64,000 bases of DNA from NCBI GenBank assembly GCA_963727415.1, contig CAVSGF010000002.1:558001-622000 (forward strand), written 5' to 3'. A program made the translations under genes and the position numbers. A model generated the notes under the pieces. The model did not search any database, was not told where the DNA came from, and saw only the letters and a list, made by a program, of their open reading frames with translations. Source of the stretch: DASQPR01 sp963727415 (GTDB lineage Bacteria; Actinomycetota; Actinomycetes; Mycobacteriales; Micromonosporaceae). Below, piece by piece: positions 24,382 through 33,774 of this stretch (position 1 is its first letter; the number at the start of each line of letters is the position of its first letter).

Positions 24382-24523
24382 CGCCGCTCAGACAACCCCC
24401 GGGCGCGTGGGTCATGACGGTCGAAACCTCCGCCTTGCAATGCACCGCACCCGCACCAGTACCACCACTGCGCCGGCTCACCCGAATGAGCGGCGTCGCA
24501 CGAGGCATCAGAGAGGGAAGTCA

Positions 24524-25846
24524 ATGCTTAGAACTCGCACGAAGGGCATCGCGCTGATCAGTGCGATCGCCGCGGTTGTGCTCCTGGCGTCGGGCTGCGG
24601 TAGCAGCGGCTCCGGAAGCAGCAGCGGCACCGTCACGCTGAAGGTCCGCCTGTTCGGCACCTTCGGTTACAAGGAAGCCGGCCTGTTCGATCAATACCAG
24701 AAGCTGCACCCGAACATCAAGATCGACTACACCACGGTCGAGCAGGAGGCGACGTACTGGACGGCTCTGCAGACCAGCCTGTCCTCTGGCGCCGGCCTCG
24801 GTGACGTACAGGGCATCGAGGTGGGCCGCATCGCCGCCGTGACCTCCCAGCTGGCCGACAAGTTCGTCGACCTGAACACGCTGGGCGCGACGTCGCTGAA
24901 GGACAACTTCTACCCCTGGAAGTGGCAGGAGTCGATGGCCGGCGACAAGCAGGTCGGCCTCGGTACCGACATCGGCCCGCTGGCCATCTGCTACCGCACC
25001 GACCTGTTCAAGGCGGCCGGCCTGCCGACCGACCCGCAGCAGGTGAGCGCGATGTGGGCCAACGGCTGGGACGGATACGTCGCGGCCGGTCAGCAGTACA
25101 AGGCGCACGCCAAGTCCGGCCAGTACTGGACCGACACCGCCGGTGGCATGTTCAACGCGGTCATCGGCCAGTCGCCCAACCAGTACTACGACGCCAGCGG
25201 CAAGCTCATCGTTGACAGCAACCCGGCGGTCAAGGCCGCGTGGGACGAGTCGATGAAGGTGGCCGCCGGCGGCCTGAGCGCAAAGCTCAGCCAGTTCAGC
25301 ACGGCCTGGAACGTCGCGTTCACCACCGGTACGTTCGCGACCATCGCCTGCCCGTCCTGGATGGTCGGCTACATCAAGTCCGAGGCCGGTGCCATGTCCG
25401 GTCAGTGGAACATCGCCGACATCCCCGGTGGTGGCGGCGACTGGGGCGGCTCGTACCTGGCCATCCCGAAGGCGTCCAAGCACCAGAAGGAGGCGTACGC
25501 CCTGATCAGCTGGCTGACCTCGGCGGAGCAGGAAGCGGCCGTGTTCAAGGCGGTCGGCAACTTCCCGTCGAACAGCAAGGCCGCGGCCGACCCGACCGTG
25601 GCATCCGCCACCGACATGTACTTCAGCGGCGGTACCGACCCGAACAACCCGGTCGGCGCACCGATCGGGAAGATCTTCGGTGACTCCGCTTCGAAACTTC
25701 AGCCGGCCATCCTCGGCCCGCACGACGGCGACGTGAAGAACGCCATCTCCACCGCGATCACCAGGGTGGAGACCGGGCGGCAGTCCCCGGACGCCGCGTG
25801 GAATCAACTGCTCACCAAGGACATCCCGTCCGCGGTCGGTAGCTGA
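24524..25846 (+). CDS. cebE: Cellobiose/oligosaccharide-binding lipoprotein (CebE-like)
   Basis: A 440-residue solute-binding protein with a lipoprotein signal: basic MLRTRTKG, a hydrophobic core and lipobox LASGC near residue 25, followed by a Ser/Gly linker. The body matches family-1 sugar-binding proteins (YWTALQTSLSSGAGLGDVQGIE, PSWMVGYIKSE, then ALISWLTSAEQEAAVFKAVGNFPS). It should capture cello-oligosaccharides outside the membrane for CebFG. The cellobiose assignment rests on the CebR operators, the downstream GH1 enzyme and the CebR-like regulator. The ATPase (usually MsiK, encoded elsewhere) is absent here, as in streptomycetes. Confidence 0.85.
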   Translation: MLRTRTKGIALISAIAAVVLLASGCGSSGSGSSSGTVTLKVRLFGTFGYKEAGLFDQYQKLHPNIKIDYTTVEQEATYWTALQTSLSSGAGLGDVQGIEVGRIAAVTSQLADKFVDLNTLGATSLKDNFYPWKWQESMAGDKQVGLGTDIGPLAICYRTDLFKAAGLPTDPQQVSAMWANGWDGYVAAGQQYKAHAKSGQYWTDTAGGMFNAVIGQSPNQYYDASGKLIVDSNPAVKAAWDESMKVAAGGLSAKLSQFSTAWNVAFTTGTFATIACPSWMVGYIKSEAGAMSGQWNIADIPGGGGDWGGSYLAIPKASKHQKEAYALISWLTSAEQEAAVFKAVGNFPSNSKAAADPTVASATDMYFSGGTDPNNPVGAPIGKIFGDSASKLQPAILGPHDGDVKNAISTAITRVETGRQSPDAAWNQLLTKDIPSAVGS

Positions 25847-25859
25847 CGTCGCACGCCGC

Positions 25860-25898
25860 GAGTGCCGGTCCGGTGGCCACCGCCCCGGGCCGGCACTC
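25860..25898 (+). other. Stem-loop between cebE and cebF
   Basis: Arms GAGTGCCGG (25860-25868) and CCGGCACTC (25890-25898) pair perfectly. The loop holds a second palindrome, CGGTGGCCACCG (25871-25882). A structure in this place commonly stabilises the binding-protein mRNA or attenuates transcription, so the binding protein exceeds the permeases. Confidence 0.6.
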
Positions 25899-25916
25899 CC
25901 CGAGGGAGGAACTGTC

Positions 25917-26903
25917 ATGGCCGCCACCATCACGCCGCAGTCCGGCACGACCATTCCCGCGCCGCGCCGTCGGGGGCCGCGGATCTGGCGCGAGCGGGGG
26001 TCGCGGTGGGATCAGAGATTCTCGCCGTACGCGTTCGTAGCGCCGTTCTTCATCGTCTTCGGCGCCTTCGGCCTCTACCCGCTGCTGTGGACCGCATGGG
26101 TTTCGGTGCATCACACCGAGCTCATCAACGCCGATCAGATGGGCAGCTGGGCCGGATTCTCCAACTACGCGAACCTGCTGCACGACTCGTTCTTCTGGAA
26201 CGCGTTCGGCAACACGGTGTCGCTGGCCATCCTGTCGGCCGTACCGCAGCTGCTGATGGCGCTGGGCCTCGCGCACCTGCTGAATTACAAGCTGCGTGCC
26301 AGTACCTTCTGGAGGATCTCGGTGCTGGCGCCGTTCGCCACGTCGGTGGCCGCCGCTACGGTGGTGTTCGCGCAACTGTTCAACCGGGATGTCGGCACCG
26401 TCAACTACGTGCTGCACACCGTGTTCGGCATTCACAATATCGACTTCACCAACTCGAAGTGGCCGGCGCAGATCGCCATCTCGACCATCGTCATCTGGCG
26501 CTGGACCGGCTACAACGCGCTAATCTACCTGGCCGCGATGCAGGCCATCCCGAGCGACCTGTACGAGGCGGCGACCGTCGATGGAGCCGGCAAGTGGCGC
26601 CAATTCCGGGAGATCACCATCCCGTCGCTACGGCCCACGATCATCTTCACGATCATCGTGTCCACGATCGGTTCCATCCAATTGTTCGGTGAGCCGTTGC
26701 TGTTCTCCAGCGGGGGCACCAACGCCGTGACCGGTGGTGCCGACCGGCAGTACCAGACCCTGGCCATGTACTTCTACGAGCGCGGTTTCAACAACGGTCA
26801 TCTGGGCCGGGCCGCCGCCGTGGCATGGCTGATGTTCCTGATCATCATAATCTTCGTGATCATCAACACGCTGATCGCGCGTCGCATGAGGGATACGGAG
26901 TGA
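25917..26903 (+). CDS. cebF: Sugar ABC transporter permease (CebF-like)
   Basis: A 328-residue MalF-type permease with about six helices. The EAA loop that docks the ATPase reads YEAATVDGAGKWRQFREITIP near residue 220. The N-terminus is Pro/Arg-rich, then YAFVAPFFIVFGAFGLYPLLW forms the first helix. A gaggaggaact-like ribosome binding site precedes ATG 25917. It pairs with the permease starting 5 bases after its stop. Confidence 0.92.
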   Translation: MAATITPQSGTTIPAPRRRGPRIWRERGSRWDQRFSPYAFVAPFFIVFGAFGLYPLLWTAWVSVHHTELINADQMGSWAGFSNYANLLHDSFFWNAFGNTVSLAILSAVPQLLMALGLAHLLNYKLRASTFWRISVLAPFATSVAAATVVFAQLFNRDVGTVNYVLHTVFGIHNIDFTNSKWPAQIAISTIVIWRWTGYNALIYLAAMQAIPSDLYEAATVDGAGKWRQFREITIPSLRPTIIFTIIVSTIGSIQLFGEPLLFSSGGTNAVTGGADRQYQTLAMYFYERGFNNGHLGRAAAVAWLMFLIIIIFVIINTLIARRMRDTE

Positions 26904-26907
26904 CGCC

Positions 26908-27792
26908 ATGACGACCGCTGCCATTCCGGCGCCGTTACGGCGCCGCCACCGCTCCCGGGCCGGGCGGGCCGGCGGCCACCTCACCGCCGGCTGGATCACG
27001 TACTCGATCCTGACGCTGGTCTTCCTGCTTTCGGTGTTCCCGTTCTTCTGGACGATCGTGGCGGCGTCGACCTCGAACACCGAAATCAACAGGGTTCCGC
27101 CGAACCTGATCCCCGGCCCGAACCTGATGAGGAACTTCCACGCCGCGCTGACCAACGTGAGGATGGGTACGGCGCTGCTCAATTCAACGATCGTGTCCGG
27201 CTGCGTCGCGCTCGGCACGGTCGCGTTCGGCACGCTCGCCGGGTTCGCCTTCGCGAAGCTGCGCTTCCGGGGCCGCAACGTGCTGCTGTTCATCACGATC
27301 GGAACCACCATGGTGCCGATGCAGATCGGGATCGTCCCGCTCTACATGCTGATGAACAGGCTGCACCTGATCGGCCGGCTTCCGGCCGTCATCCTGCCCA
27401 CGCTGGTGACAGCGTTCGGCGTCTTCTTCCTCCGGCAGTACCTGCTGCGGGCGGTGCCGGATGAACTCATCGAGGCGGCGCGCATCGACGGTGCGTCGCT
27501 GTTGCGGATCTTCTGGTCGGTGGTGGTGCCGCTGGCCCGTCCGGCGATGGCCGTGCTCGGCATGCTCACGTTCATGGCCACCTGGAACGACCTGTTCTGG
27601 CCACTGATCGTGCTCAACTCCGACAACCCCACGGTCCAGGTGGCCATCGACAACCTGAATGCCGGCTACGTGCCGGACATGTCGGTGATCCTGGCTGGTA
27701 CGCTGCTCGGCACGCTGCCCGTACTGGCCGTATTCATCCTGCTCGGACGTCAGATCGTCGGCGGCATCATGCAGGGCGCCGTCAAGGGATGA
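26908..27792 (+). CDS. cebG: Sugar ABC transporter permease (CebG-like)
   Basis: A 294-residue MalG-type permease with about six helices (SILTLVFLLSVFPFFWTIV first). The EAA loop reads IEAARIDGASLLRIFWSVVVP near residue 190, and MATWNDLFWPLIVL near 230 is typical of this subfamily. It completes the uptake system with CebE and CebF. A 106-base gap without clear signals separates it from the beta-glucosidase gene. Confidence 0.92.
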   Translation: MTTAAIPAPLRRRHRSRAGRAGGHLTAGWITYSILTLVFLLSVFPFFWTIVAASTSNTEINRVPPNLIPGPNLMRNFHAALTNVRMGTALLNSTIVSGCVALGTVAFGTLAGFAFAKLRFRGRNVLLFITIGTTMVPMQIGIVPLYMLMNRLHLIGRLPAVILPTLVTAFGVFFLRQYLLRAVPDELIEAARIDGASLLRIFWSVVVPLARPAMAVLGMLTFMATWNDLFWPLIVLNSDNPTVQVAIDNLNAGYVPDMSVILAGTLLGTLPVLAVFILLGRQIVGGIMQGAVKG

Positions 27793-27898
27793 GCGGACCG
27801 GCCAGCCCATCAGCGTCGTTGCCCCATCAAGCCGTTCGCCGTCAAACCGCTCGTTATCACCGCCGCCGGCCCGCCACCGGCATCACGGAGGGTGCCGC

Positions 27899-29366
27899 GT
27901 GACCACCAACTTTCCGACCCCGCTAGCGTCCGGCGCGCAGTCGGCGCCGATCACGTTTCCCGCGGGCTTCCGGTGGGGTGCGGCGACGGCCGCTTACCAG
28001 ATCGAGGGCGCGGTCGCCGAAGGCGGTCGTACGCCCTCGATCTGGGACACCTTCAGCCACACGCCGGGGAAGGTGAGCAACGGCGACACCGGCGACGTGG
28101 CGTGCGATCACTACCACCGGATGTCCGAGGACGTGGCGTTGATGGCCCGGCTCGGCCTGCGGGCCTACCGGTTCTCGGTGGCGTGGCCCCGCCTTCAACC
28201 GAGCGGGCGGGGGCCGCTGAATCAGGCCGCGCTGGACTTCTACCGCCGGCTGACCGACGAACTCGACGGGCATGGCATCGAGCCGTGGCTCACCCTGTAC
28301 CACTGGGACCTGCCCCAGGACCTGGAAGACCGAGGTGGCTGGCCGGACCGCGACACGGCGTACCGGTTTGCCGAGTTCGCCGACCTGGTGCACCGCGCAC
28401 TCGGCGACCGGGTGGACTACTGGACCACACTGAACGAGCCCTGGTGCTCGGCCTTCCTCGGGTACGGCGACGGCCACCACGCACCCGGGCGTACCGACCG
28501 CAACGCGGCCCTCGCCGCTTCGCACCACCTGCTGCTCGGGCACGGCTTGGCGGTCCAGGCGATGCGCGCGAACCGGCGAGGGCGCCAGCAGTTCGGCATC
28601 ACGGTCAACCTCTACCCGGTGACGCCGGCAGGCCCTTCGCGGGCGGACGCCGACGCGGCGCGCCGTATCGACGGCCTGATGAACCGGTGGTTCCTGGACC
28701 CGCTGTTCCGGTCCGCCTACCCGGCCGACGTGGTCGCCGACCTGAGCGGGATCGATGACCTGCGGTTCGTCAAGGACGGCGATGCCGCGGTCATTGCCGC
28801 GCCGCTGGACTTCCTGGGCGTCAATTACTACACCCGCCACGTGGTCGCCGCACCGGAGCCGGCCCGGACCGGCGGCGGACCGGTCCCGGCACCGGCCTCG
28901 CCGTGGCCGGGCAGCGAGGATGTCCGGTTCGAATCGCGCGGCCTTCCGGTCACCGCAGATGAACTGGGAGATCGATCCGGACGGGCTGGCCGAGGTGCTC
29001 GGCCGCGTGCACCGGGAGTACACCGACCTGCCGCTGTACGTGACCGAGAACGGCGCGGCCTGCGACGATCAGGTCGGCCCGGACGGTGCCGTCGACGATC
29101 CCGGCCGGATCAGCTTCGTCGACGTCCACTTGCGGGCGTGCGAGCAGGCGATCCAGTCCGGTGTGCCGCTGCGCGGTTACTTCGCGTGGTCCCTGATGGA
29201 CAACTTCGAGTGGGCGTGGGGCTACGGCAAGCGGTTCGGCATGATCTACGTCGACTACCCGACCCAGCGCCGGATCCTCAAGTCGAGCGCGGCCTGGTAC
29301 GCCGGGGTGATCGCCCGCAATGGGTTGATCCCTCCGGACGATCGGCCGCCCGGCCGCGCCGGTTAG
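27899..29366 (+). CDS. bglC: GH1 beta-glucosidase (BglC-like), one apparent frameshift
   Basis: The enzyme should hydrolyse imported cellobiose to glucose in the cytoplasm. It starts at GTG 27899 after a ggagggt site. GH1 landmarks are FRWGAATAAYQIEGA at the N-terminus, YRFSVAWPR, the acid/base glutamate in TTLNEPW (about residue 180), LGVNYYTRH, and the nucleophile in YVTENGAA. The last motif is in another frame: the break is near 28954, around GLPVTAD / MNWEIDPDGL. The C-terminus (AWSLMDNFEWAWGYGKRFG) is complete. Both catalytic residues are intact, so a sequence error is likely. Confidence 0.9.
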
Positions 29367-29489
29367 AGTAGCCGTTGACGCCGGGTGCCCGGTCGGCGAA
29401 CCGATCCGTGGTGCCCGCACTGAGCATCCCCGAGCATCCCGATCCGCCGAGCACAGCGACGCGCTCAGGATCCCGACCTAAGGACGACC

Positions 29490-30549
29490 GTGACCGGAGC
29501 GACCTCGAGCCAGCGCCCACGTTCCGCGGGCCGGCCCACGCTGGACGAGGTGGCCGCGCATGCCGGCGTCGGTCGCGGCACCGTGTCCCGGGTGGTCAAC
29601 GGTTCGCCACAGGTCAGCCCGGCCGCCCGCGCCGCGGTGGAGCGAGCCATCGCCGAGTTGGGCTACGTGCCCAACCGCGCGGCCCGGGCCCTGGTCACGC
29701 GACGAACCGATTCGGTGGCGCTGGTCGTCTCCGAATCGGAGGACCGGATCTTCGGCGAGCCGTTCTTCGCCGGCATCATCCGGGGCATCAGTTCGACTCT
29801 GCTGGAGACGCCGCTGCAACTGTGGCTGGCGATGGCACAATCCCGGGCCGAACGCGAGCGGGTGCACGCCCACCTGACCCGGCAGCACGTCGACGGAGTC
29901 CTGCTGCTGTCGTTGCACGACGACGACCCGCTGCCGGCACTGCTCGCCGACCGCGGGCTTCCGGTGGTCTTCGGTGGCCGTCCGGCGCGAATGCTGGCCG
30001 GGCCGATCGGCGATGTCAGCCTGGTCGATGTGGACAACTCCGGAGGTGCGCAGCAGGCAACCGAACACCTGCTCAAGATCGGCCGGCGACGGGTGGCGAC
30101 GATCGCCGGCCCGATGGACATGGGCGTGGGCGTGGCGCGCCTCGACGGTTACCGCGCGGCCATGGAGGCGGCCGGCCAGAGCGCCGATCCGAGTCTGATC
30201 GGTTACGGGGACTTCAGCGAGGACAGCGGCGCGCTCGCGATGCGTACCCTGCTGCGGGCCCATCCGGATGTGGACGCGGTGTTCGCGGCCTCGGATCCGA
30301 TGGCGCTGGGCGCCTTGCGGGAGTCTGCGGGCCTCCGGCCGCTCGGTGCCCGACGACGTGGCGCTGGTCGGGTTCGACGACTCACCGATGGCCCGGCAGG
30401 CGGTACCCAGCCTGACCACCGTGCATCAGCCGGTGGAGGAGATGGGCCGGGCCATGGCTCGGCTGCTGTACGACCGGATTCGCGGCGATGACAGCGGCGA
30501 GCAGTACGTCATCCTTGGTACCCATCTGGTCGAGCGCGACTCGGCCTAG
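29490..30549 (+). CDS. cebR: LacI-family repressor (CebR-like), one apparent frameshift
   Basis: About 350 residues from GTG 29490. The helix-turn-helix reads PTLDEVAAHAGVGRGTVSRV and the hinge VPNRAARALVTRRT, very close to streptomycete CebR wording. The periplasmic-binding-like domain runs to VALVGFDDSPMARQAVPSLTTV. The frame breaks near 30320 (after MALGALRE), with the remainder in the next frame. It is expected to bind the two operators upstream of cebE and to be released by cellobiose. It stops inside a 13-bp tandem array. Confidence 0.9.
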
Positions 30550-30657
30550 GTGCTAGGCCCAGGTGTTCGGCCTAGGCGCTCGGCCTAGGTGCTAGGCCCA
30601 GGTGTTCGGCCTAGGTGTTGGGCCCAGGTGTTCGGCCTGGGTGCGCGGCCTACCGGC
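30541..30657. repeat. Nine copies of a 13-bp unit joining two convergent stop codons
   Basis: The 13-bp units alternate between tcggcctaggtgc and taggcccaggtgt forms and together give a 39-bp higher-order duplication (30541-30579 and 30580-30618). The first unit contains the cebR stop (TAG 30547-30549) and the last the stop of the convergent transferase gene (complement of 30650-30652). Many units carry CTAG, which is a stop on both strands. Confidence 0.93.
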
Positions 30658-32845
30658 CCGGGCCGTCCAGGAACACCCGGCGGACCACCTTCTCCGCGGA
30701 GCGGCCGTCCATGTGCGGGCAGAACCGGTCACGGAAGGCGGCCCGGGCCTTGCGGGCCACGTCGTCGTCGTAGGAGCCGTCGCGGAACGTATCGACAAGC
30801 CCGGGCAGGGTGGTGGCGACTACGCCCGGGGGCTGCTCCATCAAGTCGAACGTGACCCCACGAGTACGCCGGTAGGTGTCCCAGTCCGGTGCGAAGATCA
30901 CGATAGGCCGGTCCAGATAGGCGTAGTCGAACATCATCGACGAGTAATCGGTGATCAGCACATCGGCGGCCAGGTACAGGTCCTCGACTTCGGGATAGTC
31001 GGACACATCGATGATCGACTCGTCGTCGCCGGCCAGGTCAACCGGGCTCTTCTCGTAGTAGTAGTGCGCCCGCGCGAGGACCCGGAAGCCCGGCCCGAGC
31101 CGATCGGCGAACTCCTCCAGGTCCAGCATCGGCTGGTACCCGCCGGTGTACTCCCGATGAGTCGGCGCGTAGAGCACCACGGTCTCGTCGTCGGCGAGCC
31201 CGAGTTCGGCCCGGATCCGGGCGATCTCCAACGGATCCGGATCGACCAGGCGGTCGTTGCGCGGGTAACCCACCTCGATGGTGTCGTAGTCGCACGGGTA
31301 CTCGCGTTGCCACACCTCGGTGTTGAACGGCGACGTCGAAATGCTGAGATCCCAGTTGTCAGATCGTCTGAGCAGCGCCGGCAGGTCGGTTCCGGCGGCT
31401 CCCACCGGGTACTTGTAGTGGTCCATCCCCATGACCTTGAGCGGGGTGCCATGGTGGGTCTGCAGATACACCGATCCCGGTCGCTTGACGTACAGGTCCG
31501 GGAAATTGACGTTGTTCACCAGGTACCGGGCCCGGGCCAGCAACCAGTAGTAGGCCGGAGTGCCCTCGACCACGTATGGCGTACCGGGCGGCAACTCACT
31601 CACCCGGTTGCGCTTGACGATCCACACGCCCTGGATCTCCGGTGCCAGCTCCCGCATCTTCCGGTAGATCGCCGCCGGGTTGCAGCGAACCCCCCGGTAC
31701 CAGTACGACGCGAAGGCCGCCAGGTTCGGCTCCAGAGGCCGCCTCCGCTGGAGCGCGTAGTATCCACGTAGCCCGACTTGGCGAACGCGGCGGGCATTGC
31801 CTCGGGCCGAGACGCGCAGCGACCGGATCCGCCCGCGTCCCCAGACCGCCGCGGTGCGCATGGATTTGCGGCCGACGCGTGCCACCTTGTACGCCGCCCA
31901 TCGATCGTCGCCGGTGAACCGCTGCCGCCAGCCTTCCAAGCCGCTCGGGACCTGATGCATCAGCGGCCGGTACCGGCGCCAGTCGGCGCTCATCTGCTCG
32001 AAGAACTGGCGCCGCCGGTCCCGGGGCACCCGCTTGGACTCGTTCAGCACCCACCGGTAGTGCCATTGCATCCGGTCGAACATCACCTTGCGCAGCCGGG
32101 CGTCGTCGATGCCGAGCCGGTCGAACTCGGCGAACACCTTCCGGTAGTGGGCGAAGATGTCGAAGTGCCGGTTGTCGCCGTGGCTCTGAGTGATCGATCC
32201 TTGCCGGCGCTGCCGGTATTGGTAGCACACCCGGTACAGCACCGCGATCCGCTCGGCGGCGGCGGTCACCGGGAAGATCAGCGACACGTCCTCGTACCAG
32301 CCGGCCTCGAACCGCAGGCCGGACCGCACCAGGAAGTCGCGCTTGATGATGCGGCTCCACGCGGTGTGCAGCGGCCGGAGCACGAATGGCCATTCGGCGG
32401 CGGCGAATGGTTCGGCCCGCTCCGGCAATGGGCGGAACTTCCGCTGTAGGCTGCTGCGCCTGGCCGTGCCCGACGTGAACAGGCGGGCATGATCGATCAG
32501 GATCACCTCGGCGTCGGTCTCGTCAATCTTTGCGGCGATCGCCTTGAACGCGCCTGGCGGGATCAGATCGTCGCTGTCGACGAACCAGACGTACCGGCCG
32601 GTCGCGTCGTCAAGGCCGAGGTTCCGGGCCGGGCCGAGGCCGGCGTTGCTGGTCAGGTGCAGCACCCGGACGCGGGGATCGCGGGCGGCGTACTCGTCGA
32701 GGATCGCTCCGCAGTTGTCCGGAGAGTGGTCGTCGATGGCGACGACCTCGAAGTCGCCGAACGACTGGGTCAGAATCGAGTCCATGCACTCACGCAGGTA
32801 GCCGGCGACTCCATGGACGGGTAGAACAATGCTCAAAAGGGGCAT
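30650..32845 (-). CDS. Bifunctional GT2 glycosyltransferase / CDP-glycerol glycerophosphotransferase
   Basis: A 731-residue two-domain protein from ATG 32845. The N-terminal ~300 residues are a GT-A glycosyltransferase (LLSIVLPVHGVAGYL, VAIDDHSPDN, WFVDSDDLIPPGAF with the DxD-like metal site). The C-terminal ~370 residues match TagF/CDP-glycerol glycerophosphotransferases (YLQTHHGTPLKVMG, VVLYAPTHREYTGG, LITDYSSMMFDYAYLDRP). It probably builds a teichoic-acid-like or glycerol-phosphate-containing wall glycan. It is monocistronic. An alternative is capsule or sugar-phosphate polymer synthesis. Confidence 0.88.
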   Translation of the reverse strand: MPLLSIVLPVHGVAGYLRECMDSILTQSFGDFEVVAIDDHSPDNCGAILDEYAARDPRVRVLHLTSNAGLGPARNLGLDDATGRYVWFVDSDDLIPPGAFKAIAAKIDETDAEVILIDHARLFTSGTARRSSLQRKFRPLPERAEPFAAAEWPFVLRPLHTAWSRIIKRDFLVRSGLRFEAGWYEDVSLIFPVTAAAERIAVLYRVCYQYRQRRQGSITQSHGDNRHFDIFAHYRKVFAEFDRLGIDDARLRKVMFDRMQWHYRWVLNESKRVPRDRRRQFFEQMSADWRRYRPLMHQVPSGLEGWRQRFTGDDRWAAYKVARVGRKSMRTAAVWGRGRIRSLRVSARGNARRVRQVGLRGYYALQRRRPLEPNLAAFASYWYRGVRCNPAAIYRKMRELAPEIQGVWIVKRNRVSELPPGTPYVVEGTPAYYWLLARARYLVNNVNFPDLYVKRPGSVYLQTHHGTPLKVMGMDHYKYPVGAAGTDLPALLRRSDNWDLSISTSPFNTEVWQREYPCDYDTIEVGYPRNDRLVDPDPLEIARIRAELGLADDETVVLYAPTHREYTGGYQPMLDLEEFADRLGPGFRVLARAHYYYEKSPVDLAGDDESIIDVSDYPEVEDLYLAADVLITDYSSMMFDYAYLDRPIVIFAPDWDTYRRTRGVTFDLMEQPPGVVATTLPGLVDTFRDGSYDDDVARKARAAFRDRFCPHMDGRSAEKVVRRVFLDGPGR

Positions 32846-33159
32846 CGATGGCACGGTTGCACACCCCCGCCGCGCGTCGACTTCAACAGCACCGCGATAT
32901 CCGACAATAAGACCATATCCGACAACCAGTCCCACGCATGCTGGACCGAGATCTGACCACCGGTCAGACCAATAGTTGAGCAAATCAGCAGCTCATTGGG
33001 GGCCGTTTTTGAGCTATTTACGCCTATCTAACTAAATGTGCATAACTAGCCAGGACAGCCCTGAAATCCGATACTAACGGCTGATCATGGCGCCGGGCCT
33101 GACGAAGCCAGGATCCGGCTCCGACCATCCGCAGCGAACGACCGTGGCGAGGGGATTCG
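32846..33159. other. AT-richer divergent intergenic region, no gene
   Basis: The stretch separates two divergent genes and is less GC-rich than its neighbours around 33000-33060. It holds an 11-bp direct repeat atatccgacaa at 32897-32907 and 32915-32925. Promoters for both neighbours probably lie here, but I see no confident boxes. A GAGGGG ribosome binding site precedes the gene at 33160. Confidence 0.5.
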
Positions 33160-33743
33160 ATGACACTCTGGCTTGTCCGGGCCACCGTTGATGATCGACC
33201 GGGATTCCTCTCCGTCCTCACCGCCAGCCTGGCCCTGCGCTCGGTGAATATCCTGTCGGTCCAGGTACACGGCACCGAGGCGGGCGCGGTCGACGACTTC
33301 CTCGTGGACGCGCCGGACGACCTGACCGAGGAGGACCTGCTGGCCGCGGTCGTGCGTGGCCGTGGGCGTGACCCCTGGCTCCGCCGCACGGATGCACAGC
33401 ACCTGGTGGACCCGCCGACGGCACCGAGGCGGCCGTCGCGCTCCTGGTGGATCCGGCGTGGCGCGGCCGGGGCGTTGGCGGCTCGCTGCTGCGCCGGCTG
33501 GTCGAGATGGCCGAGCAACGGCCCGCTGGGATCGTCGCGGTGCACGTGCACGGGTACGCCGCCGATGAGGCCTTGATCCGGACCGTCGGACGGCTGGAAC
33601 TGCCACTACGCCGGCTGGTGGACGGCCCGGTGATGACGGTGAGCGCAGACCTGAGGCCGGTGCGGGAAGGCCCGGACAGCGCTGTCGGGACCCTCCCGCG
33701 GCCGTTGACGTCGCTACGGCGACCGGCCGGGGCCGCCGGCTAG
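33160..33743 (+). pseudogene. ACT-domain/GNAT acetyltransferase gene with missing middle and frameshift
   Basis: The N-terminal ~75 residues form an ACT domain (LWLVRATVDDRPGFLSVLTA, SVNILSVQVHG). The frame then breaks between about 33405 and 33430, and a GNAT acetyl-CoA motif (DPAWRGRGVGGSLLRRLVEMAE) continues in another frame to the TAG at 33741-33743. In the actinobacterial ACT-GNAT proteins I know, a linker of more than 100 residues precedes the GNAT part; here it is nearly absent. It is either a decayed gene or a collapsed assembly. Confidence 0.6.
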
Positions 33744-33774
33744 TGGGGCGACCACCGGCCGGGCCGGCTAGTGG
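33735..33774. repeat. 28-bp spaced duplication placing CTAG on two convergent stops
   Basis: The 12-bp sequence gccggctagtgg occurs at 33735-33746 and 33763-33774, a period of 28. The first copy's TAG stops the plus-strand gene, and the second copy's CTA is the stop of the minus-strand hydrolase. Confidence 0.8.

Larger units (their letters stand above)
24044..24523. promoter_or_regulatory. Divergent regulatory region between K+ channel and cellobiose operon
   Basis: No gene is supported here. The right half holds the ceb promoter with two operators (24314-24381) and a 142-base leader. A purine-rich ribosome binding site (gagagggaag, 24511-24520) lies just before the binding-protein start. 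In the left half I see no clear motif for the K+ channel promoter. Confidence 0.6.

Noticed and set aside
28910..28945. tRNA T-arm-like ggttcgaatc
   Set aside because: It lies inside the beta-glucosidase gene and no cloverleaf can be drawn around it; I found no tRNA in the window.
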